A stretch of DNA of 64,000 nt from Toxonevra muliebris. Taxonomy: Eukaryota > Arthropoda > Insecta > Diptera > Pallopteridae. Location of the stretch: NCBI GenBank assembly GCA_963691655.1, contig OY829330.1:17190869-17254868 (forward strand), written 5' to 3'. Below are positions 57,099-64,000 of this stretch, piece by piece. Position 1 is the first letter of the stretch, and the number at the start of each line of letters is the position of its first letter. The notes under the pieces are model-generated. The model was given only the letters and a program-made list of their open reading frames with translations, was not told where the DNA came from and searched no databases. The position numbers and the translations under genes are program-made.

Positions 57099-58682
57099 AT
57101 ATTATATTTAATGACATCGAATTTAACCCCAGAACCATAACGCACGTAAATTTTACGTATACAAAACATCTGTAATTTGTGGTGAACTTACACGAAAATT
57201 TTTAAAAATTGTTCTTTGTGCAGAAACAAAAAGCAATTCTCCCCTAGCCATGAACGGGTAGCAGGTGACTCCGCACAGTAAATACAAAGTTCGAACTTCG
57301 CTAATATCAGAAGTAGCTGATTACAAATCTGTCCGCATATTGGTAATCAGCGATCCCGAAAACCCCTGAGCAACAAGTTTTGAGCAAATACGTTGAATTT
57401 TTAAAAACTCGTCCACCATATTTGATCTACCATTTTTAATTTATAAAATCTAACTGCAGATTTGCAACCAGCGACTCTTAAAATACTTTACATTATGTCT
57501 GGCCGTGGGTGTAAGTTAGATAAAAACCGTTCTGTGTACATTTTTTCCCAGAACCCCTAGACATAAACACACCCCTTGCTCTAAGAGTGCATGCGAATAA
57601 TATGACTTAGGGCTAATTTGAAAGGGCATGGTTCAGCCTCTAATACTGATACTGGCGAAGTTCGTAGCCTGCTATGGTTCAGATTTAAAATGTTCTAAAA
57701 TAGCCAAGAACGCTGTTTTTTTTTAGGTTCAACCCATTTTTCGAAAATCCAGAATCGTGGCTAAAATAAATAAAAAAATAAAAAAACTTATTCGGAAATA
57801 CCAGGAGCCATCTTATTATTACACAGGGCAGTGTAATTGTTTAAAATATTTTTATCAAACAATTATTGGAAAACACATTTTTTCCATTGGTTCCGTCAAA
57901 ATTACGGGTATCAGTAAAAGTAGGTTTTGATTTTCTCCGTAAATCTAGTGTTAAAGAAAAATTTTAAAGTCTGAAAAAGCTCCGAATGTGAATTGAAAGT
58001 AAGGAAAGCCATAAACGCAGCTGTGAGTGGGTCTTAGCGTGTTGCGTTTTGCACAACATTCTTTTGAAGGACAAAGAAGTATAGATTCCGAAACACATTT
58101 TGCAGCAACCTGCTGAAGAGAATGATCACTGCAATGATGAAGTTTCAACAAACAATTAGTATGACAAGAAATATTTCATTTATTGTTTGAAAATTAAGGT
58201 TTAAAGAAGTAAAAAAAACAATGGATGTGTGCAAAGCACGCAAGATATTTGATGTGTAAACAGTTAAGCCAACTGAATGCCACATATGTACATAAGCTCA
58301 CATATGTATAGCCATATATAGGGGTTTGATGTATAATCTATATGGTAGGTAAATAATTCAAACTAGAACAATTCTTTTATAAACTTTAAAATATATTAAA
58401 TATCATTATCTTTTATATATAATAGCCCAATTCACTATAAATTGCAAATGGTCTCACATCATTGCAAATGCAAATTTTTATTCCACATCGCATATATTTG
58501 TTGTTGTGATAGCAGAAATATTTTGCAATTGCACCAAATTGTAGTTGCATTATTTTTCTTTTACTCAATGCATCGGGCACGATATGTTCGCATATACGCA
58601 GCTGTAATTGCATCATTTTCCGCGCTTTAAGTTTTTCTTCCTGTCGATTTGAAATTTTATTAGATGTAAAAATTTTACATAA
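57099..58682. other. No gene recognised
   Basis: AT-rich; frames at 57951-58151 and 58413-58733 show no known motif. Confidence 0.45.
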
Positions 58683-58758
58683 CGTCGCCTGAGAATTGAT
58701 TTGTTTTATAGGTATATGAATTTGTACACACATACGCCAAATTAATTCTCAGGCGACG
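58683..58758. repeat. Inverted repeat (21-bp arms, 34-bp loop)
   Basis: CGTCGCCTGAGAATT at 58683-58697 is exactly mirrored at 58744-58758, and the match extends inward to 21 bp with one mismatch. It lies in otherwise non-repetitive sequence. Confidence 0.85.
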
Positions 58759-59821
58759 ATAAGTGCTTTCCGCATTTAATCTTAGAAAGACAACCGGGTG
58801 ACCAGTCACCTCACTACTTTTTAAAAGCACCGCCTTAACTGCATTTAATAAAATTAAGAAACAATGTATTTTTATTGAAGTAATCACATATTTATATTAT
58901 TTATATTTTATAATACCTAAATAAGTTTGATTTTTTCTGTTTAACATATTTGCTATTTACATAGATAAAAAAGTGTTGTCTTTCTAAGGTTAATGTACAA
59001 AGCAAAATTTTTATAATGCCGTGGTTTGCTATCATTATCACTACATTTTGTTTATACATTTATTGAAACCTAGATTCCTTATTACTTATCATTTTGTATT
59101 GTTTTTATATTTCAAAAAATATTTAATTTTAATCCAATCTAACTAACCGAATGCAAAACCTATCAAACGCCTGTGTTTGCTACGTCGACTTCTCTGCTTG
59201 TATGGTATAGACGATCTCCACACGTTTAACACCAACAAATAATTCTGCCACTAATAAATGTACACACACATTTTGTTTTCGTATGCACATATATGTGTGA
59301 GTAAATTGATCGAAACATAAACAAACAAACTCCGCTCGTATTTTAATTTCTCTCTCTCTTCTTCTCTTTGTTGTTTAGAGTAGCACAGTCATATCGCGCA
59401 GTAGTGCGAGCGAGAGGGGAACTGGACGTTACAGTTATCTTACATCTTACGTTACAGTTATTCTTACATTTGAAATTTTGCCCATACCGTTAGCTAAAAT
59501 GTTTACACATAAAAAAAATAAAAAAATAATTATACTTCATATTGCAATGCATTAAGCGTATTTTTCTGTTGGCTTTCAGTTGACACGATTAATTTCGTTG
59601 TGTTTGGTATTTCAATTCTAATTCATATTTGGCTACTCTCTCCTCTTTTTCCAATTCCAGTTTTCGTATTTATTTCAAAATCAGTCCTTTGTTTTTCTTT
59701 TTGCAGGTAATGGCACCGCAGATTGAAGGCAGTTGAAGGCGCAGTTGGTCATGTAGGTGAAGTTTCCAAATATATTGGCGTTGAAGTAAATTCGTAATTC
59801 ATTTTATTTTATTTACACGAA
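58759..59821. other. No gene recognised; CT-rich patch and small tandem duplication
   Basis: A CT-rich patch (TTTCTCTCTCTCTTC) lies at 59347-59363. ACGTTACAGTTAT followed by CTTACAT occurs twice at 59426-59470. A splice-acceptor-like TTTTTGCAG lies at 59698-59706. None of these is tied to a gene. Confidence 0.45.
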
Positions 59822-60107
59822 TCAAAGGCCGCCCGTTGAAACCATCTTCCAGCTCGTATTTTTTAGAAACAGCCGCTTCAAATTACGCACTTTCCACTTT
59901 ACCAAATCTGAACTAGCATCATTGTTGGTTGCGTTAAGCAACTTGATGTAAACGATTTGCGCTGTTAGTTTCTATAAAATGTTTATATTTTTAAATTTAT
60001 TCAAATTTCTGCTCATATATTTCTATACTTACTACTCCTTCTTGAATTATAAATTGCGAAATTTGCACGACCTCTGGATCAGACCACTTTTTAAGTGGCT
60101 TTTCGAT
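59822..60107 (-). CDS. Candidate two-exon gene fragment, unidentified protein
   Basis: On the minus strand exon 1 (60107 to 60033) reads PLKKWSDPEVVQISQFIIQE followed by GV and then GTAAGT at 60032-60027. A 61-nt intron ends in TTTTATAG at 59972. Exon 2 (59971 to 59822) continues in the same phase as KLTAQIVYIKLLNATNNDAS, then SDLVKWKVRNLKRLFLKNTS, ending WKMVSTGGL and a TGA stop. Both splice sites fit fly consensus, the intron has the usual length, and phase is kept across it. No start codon precedes exon 1 (a TAA lies at 60108-60110), so an upstream exon is required; an acceptor-like AAAAG sits at 60103-60099. A MITE at 60183-60587 lies just upstream. I recognise no family; it may be the last two exons of a real gene or of a transposon gene. 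Confidence 0.5.
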
Positions 60108-60182
60108 TTATTTTTAATTAGCGGCTCAATTTCTTTTTAATAATAATTTACAAAAAATTGTTAATAGTTTTCATTTGAAAAG

Positions 60183-60587
60183 TGTTCACGTACTCGAAAA
60201 ACTTTCAACGAGAGAGAAAAACGAGGGCGTAAGAATGTGAGGAGAAAAAAGTAGTTGAAAGTTTCTGAAAGTAAAATTTTAACTTTCACAAATTTTCAGC
60301 TGCCGAAAAAAAAACAACTGTCAAATATAAAAAAGTTAACAATAATTTTGGTTGTGTTAAATTTGTTAATGCGAGTTGTGCCACACGGAATAAATTCAAA
60401 AAATTTTTCTTTAAATTAATTAAATTAAATTATAAACTGCACAATATTTTTTCGCGCTAAAAATTAACTGTCAAAACAACGGATCAGCTGTTTAGTTGAA
60501 AGTCTTTAAGTCTCTTTGTGACAATTTTTTTCTCAATCTTTCTTTTACTGTCTCCCTGAAAGTTTTTGATGGAAAAGTACGTGAACA
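60183..60587. mobile_element. TIR MITE (~405 bp)
   Basis: TGTTCACGTACT at 60183-60194 is mirrored by AGTACGTGAACA at 60576-60587. A second inner word (GAAAAACTTTCA or AAAAACTTTCAGG) and TAGTTGAAAGT are shared by both halves. No coding content or clear target duplication is seen. Confidence 0.65.
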
Positions 60588-60979
60588 GAGCTAATATAAG
60601 CAAACGTCAGATACAGAGTTGTATTTTCCTGTAATTGAAGAGTTATCTAATTTACTTCACATGTATTTTGTTGTTGTTTAAAGTAAATCTGCTCTTTTAT
60701 CCATCTGCTAAACCAGTTGCCCTATTTCGTGAATACCACTAATGACAGTTTATAAGCGAAAGCGGCATATTGGCAGTAGTGTTTGGACAAAATGTGGTCG
60801 TTTTTGGACAATGCGTCGTAGCAGTGCCCATATAAACGAACGTTTTGGCATGGCACCTCAAACACAAAGGAAATGCTTGAGGTGAACCATTTTGGACAAG
60901 TAGATTGAAATGCCAAATAGGTTGATATCGGAGGCTGCCACGCTCATATTGTAATTTCAGTTTTTTATGTTTTTTGCAG
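60588..60979. other. No gene recognised
   Basis: Includes the 64-codon minus frame 60722-60916, which has no known motif. Confidence 0.4.
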
Positions 60980-61208
60980 TTGTTCTAATTTTCGTGTTAC
61001 CCAAAGTTTGCAAGGGTAAGCGAAATCTAAAATAAAAATTATGTTATATACTTAAAATCTGCATAAAAAAAATTTTATATCCAATACATACAGATTTTTT
61101 ATATCTAAAGGTCATGCTTCGTCGAAATGACGACGGCATTATTCAAAGTGGTTCGACGGATGATCTCTGCACCTATAACTTTAATGGTTGATTGTTTCCC
61201 ATTATTTG
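60980..61208 (+). CDS. Candidate exons of an unidentified gene
   Basis: TTTTTTGCAG ends at 60979. A 36-nt segment follows to 61015, then GTAAGC. An acceptor-like ATATCTAAAG ends at about 61111. Joining the two pieces gives a continuous frame (CSNFRVTQSLQ, then SCFVEMTTALFKVVRRMISA, stop at about 61205). Alternatively, 61114-61191 alone reads MLRRNDDGIIQSGSTDDLCT then YNFNG and stop. Both frames look coding-like but cannot both be right. No family recognised. Confidence 0.3.
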
Positions 61209-62129
61209 GATAATTTATCATATAACATTTATTTTTAATAACATTTATTCATAAATTAAATGTTTACCAACACTTACTTAAAAAGAAAAATTGTAAAACG
61301 TAAACATGCGTCGTCAATTCGACATGTCTTTCCAGAGTTAATCAAATTTACGGACGTGCAGCATTTTATTCCTGGAGTGTATTTTTGGAACACTTAGATG
61401 TAATTTAGAGGTAAAACTATGTTACAGGTCGCTAGCGCCTTTTTGGTATAAGCAAAAGTTTTTTTTTTTATAAACAAGACACCAAAAAAATTTTTTTTTT
61501 TTAATTTATTAGGTTGATATTTTCTGAAAATTTCACGACTTTATCGCTATAATTTGTTCGATGTGGTCAAATTTTGAGGAAACTTTTTTTTCCAGGTAAG
61601 GTCCAATATTTTGGGGCGTAATGAGAAAAATAAAACAAATAAATTTTGTTTTCACCTTAATGTAAATGGGGGTGTTTATCTTACATGCTGATTTCCATAA
61701 AGAATAGTTAGACGCTTTTGTGGTTACAAGTTTCAGTAGAAACTCCTCAAGGTATTTTTCGTGGTTTGGTGAAGTTCTGTGAAGCTTTCGGGTACAACTA
61801 TTTAATTTATGGATCTATTGGCCTGCCACTCTCTCCTTAGTCTCCTCTCTTCATTAAGTACTTGGGATTTTATGGCATAATCCATAGGTTTGTATTAGCA
61901 GCTTACTTCAATATTTTGGAAAAATCACGTACGGTAGTGTCAATGAGAGCTAATTTATTTTCAAAATATTATTCAATTTGTTTCAGAGTTCGTTAAGCTT
62001 TGGGGTATTACTGTTTCCTTCGGTATAATATCAAGTAATATGATGGAGGGCAAGTAATCAGACGATAAATTGTACAAGGGATCAGATTCAATTGCATGCT
62101 TTTTAAAGTTTTTTTATGGCACCAAAGTC
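61209..62129. other. No gene recognised
   Basis: AT-rich with several T runs (61455-61505). The right-hand part may be a highly decayed 5' part of the LINE that follows. Confidence 0.4.
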
Positions 62130-63650
62130 GATTTAATCGGATATTTTTTGAGGAGGGTCTGTCGGTTGCACTCTGATAGAGCTGACCATAGTACTTTCGA
62201 CAATGTTACCTTTCATTCGATGTGCTTCGCGGCCAGAAGACATGGTGTTGAATAAGTCATTTTAAGATGGATCCATTCCTAGCTAGCCAAGAGACTGCTC
62301 ACCGCTGGAACTGGTGATAACGGTAGAGTAGTAGATGAAGGTTGCGAAGGAATGTCCCCAGTACTCTTTACTCGGAAGCGCAATTAGGAAGGGCTTCAAC
62401 TCTCGGTACCTAGGTGTAACTCTTGATTCCAAACATTAAAGGATAACTCATGCCGGGCAAAAGGTATTTCGTGCACTAAAGGTTTTCTGGTAATGCCGCA
62501 GAACTTTTGACAAGACTTGGGGTCTAAAGCTGACTGTTGTACCACCGATGGCGGTCTATCTTTTACATGCATATTTTTTATACAAAAGGCATCAAAACAA
62601 CAATTGAGCCGTTGCGTGCAAAAGTGGTGTGAGCCAGTTTTTTTTTATTGTTTGCATTTTCATCTTAGGGCAATAATTTGGTCCTATTTAGTTTCCTATT
62701 TTGCATATCACTTTGCATAGCATTTTGCATAGCACTTCTACAAAATCAATGTATTTTCAAAAATCTGATTTTGACATACACCACTTTTGCTCGCAACGGC
62801 TCAATTGTAACTGATTCTGGTTGGTACCTGGACGAGAAGAATAGGTACTTCTTCGCTACGGTCCTCCAAACAGAGATCTTTGCTATTTTGAATGTAACTT
62901 GCTGGATAATCGAAAACGGTTGAGGAAAATGGATAGAAATCTGGAGTGACAGTCAGGCTGCACTAAAGGTCCTAGAAAACCCCGCCAATTTTTAGAAGAT
63001 CGTAAGCGAGTTTTACCTTACAAAACTTAATAATGTCGCGAGACTATATAAGTTATGCCTTCGCACATTTCGACGTATCTGGCAACGAAATGGCTGATGA
63101 ATTGTTCAACCGCGGCTCTGCGGCAAATACAATGGGCCCGGAACCAATCATCGGCGTCAGTTTAGCAGGAACTATGATGAATCAACGAACTTATTAGTTA
63201 TGCTCACAAAGGAAGATGATGGAAGGAAAGGAAAATTGGTGAAAGAACCTAACAGGGGAACGGCTTACTTTCTTCTTTATCTCGGAAAAGGATCTGCTTG
63301 TTCTGGTTGTTTGATCACAGGGCACATGTATATCCTACCTTGAGGAAGAAAGCGATACTACAGAGCATTTTTCTCTGTTATTGTCCCGACTTCGCAAGAG
63401 GAAGCAGACTCCGGCTGTGTAGTGATGGCTTAGGGATGAGTTCTGCTCACTCCTACCTATCTTACTGCTCACTACCCTACCTGATCTTCTTAGGTTTCTC
63501 AAAGGGACAACGAAGTTTGGTGGGGTGTAAACAATTCTTATTTTCTTTACCTTTTCTATTTCATCTTCTCCTTTTTCTCTATCTGAGACTAGACTGAGTG
63601 CTGTGAAAGGTCTGTATCCTTCTTGCCCACCTCTAAATCTAATCAAATCT
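62130..63650 (+). pseudogene. LINE fragment: reverse transcriptase, RNase H and zinc-knuckle end
   Basis: The RT palm is represented by FDNVTFHSMCFAARRHGVE (62198-62253) and VILRWIHS. A deletion removes the YADD block. SRYLGVTLDSK (near 62405), CRRTFDKTWGLK (near 62500) and later RNase H words follow: EIFAI, IWSDSQAALKVLENPANF (62935-62990) and HFDVSGNEMADELFNRGSAA (63066-63130). A C-terminal CCHC-like end (HFLCYCPDFARG type, 63365-63405) and a LLRFLKGTTKFG-like tail (63480-63520) close it. RNase H after RT points to the I/LOA/R1-like LINE groups, not to jockey. Many stops and shifts; non-functional. Split by the MITE at 62601-62807. Confidence 0.85.
62601..62807. mobile_element. TIR MITE inside the LINE (207 bp)
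   Basis: CAATTGAGCCGTTGCGTGCA at 62601 and the mirror of CAATTGAGCCGTTGCGAGCA ending at 62807 are inverted repeats of ~30 bp with one mismatch. The interior has four TTTGCATA-like words. It separates the RT and RNase H parts of the LINE. Superfamily unknown. Confidence 0.75.
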
Positions 63651-64000
63651 AAACCCTTCTTGCATCTTGCTCCTCAATTGTGAAGAAATAGTCAGAAGGT
63701 TTAACTATCTGTACATATTTGAAATTACACATGAAAAATCTACTACCTACTATTCAGAAACTATAAATTTTACTAAAAATTAAGAAAAGATTGTTAATTT
63801 TAAAAAAAAAACACAACCTGAGGAAATATTTTACATTTTTATTAAGTAGAACAATTCGAAAAGTCGAAAACTGGGTTTGAAGAGTACCCAGAGTACGATA
63901 GAAACCGGTAATCCAGTTTTTTGGCCAATCGAGATATCGACGTTTACGTTACGTTACGCTTGCGCAGTCCGAAAAATTTAAAATAACAAAACTCACAGTC
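63651..64000. other. No gene recognised
   Basis: AT-rich; includes TACGTTACGTTACGC at 63945-63959. No motif. Confidence 0.5.

Noticed and set aside
1..64000. CRISPR array, operon or other bacterial system
   Set aside because: No regularly spaced repeats, no operon-like runs of genes and no ribosome-binding sites; introns, LINEs and SINE tails show a eukaryotic genome.

Overview
The window looks like AT-rich intergenic or intronic DNA from an insect, most likely a higher dipteran (inference). Pointers are fragments of jockey-type LINEs, several mariner/Tc1 remnants, hAT and pogo-like miniature elements, tRNA-derived SINEs, and two candidate introns of 61 and 63 nt, the usual size of small fly introns. 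No complete host gene, true tRNA gene, rRNA, CRISPR array or bacterial-type operon is visible. Almost every longer reading frame is a shadow of a transposon fragment or of random AT-rich sequence.

Layout. 1-17 kb: Tc1/mariner fossil with recurrent CGATCCGAATTAC blocks (0.55-2.9 kb), a tRNA SINE (5.7-6.05 kb), two mariner fragments joined in the wrong order (6.4-7.4 kb), a 431-bp SINE with two tRNA-like heads and target duplications (10.48-10.91 kb), a pogo-like MITE inside a fold-back (12.4-13.6 kb) and a hAT-like MITE (14.2-14.7 kb). 18-22 kb: one 4.1-kb hAT-type element with an 8-bp target duplication, loaded with further insertions. 22.7-28.8 kb: a 1.7-kb element with CCGAAG-rich ends, a 1.05-kb hAT element, and a large palindrome. 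30-34 kb: a young mariner deletion derivative with ~187-bp inverted repeats, two TIR MITEs, further inverted repeats and a second, one-armed copy of the palindrome family. 38-42.4 kb: a jockey-clade LINE interrupted by a 5'-truncated LINE (12-bp duplication, open 450-codon RT) and by a 649-bp hAT-like element (8-bp duplication). 43-46.7 kb: a ~650-bp repeat with two tRNA-like units, present twice in inverted orientation, plus two LINE fragments and a perfect 24-bp hairpin. 48.1-51.2 kb: a nearly whole but decayed LINE on the minus strand. 53.2-56.4 kb: a TTAA MITE and a Tc1-like element with IR/DR-type ends. 56.8-61.2 kb: the quietest part, with candidate exons of unrecognised genes. 62-63.6 kb: a LINE fragment with an RNase H domain, itself hit by a 207-bp MITE.

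The coding sequences do not act together as a pathway. The window is a layered record of transposition, whose order can be read from target duplications and from which element splits which. The least explained coding-like sequences are the two-exon frame at 59822-60107 (minus), the spliced 5'-end-like unit at 56821-57098 (plus), and a peptide duplicated in inverted orientation at 54.85-55.28 kb. All homology statements rest on recognising family motifs by eye; no search was run.
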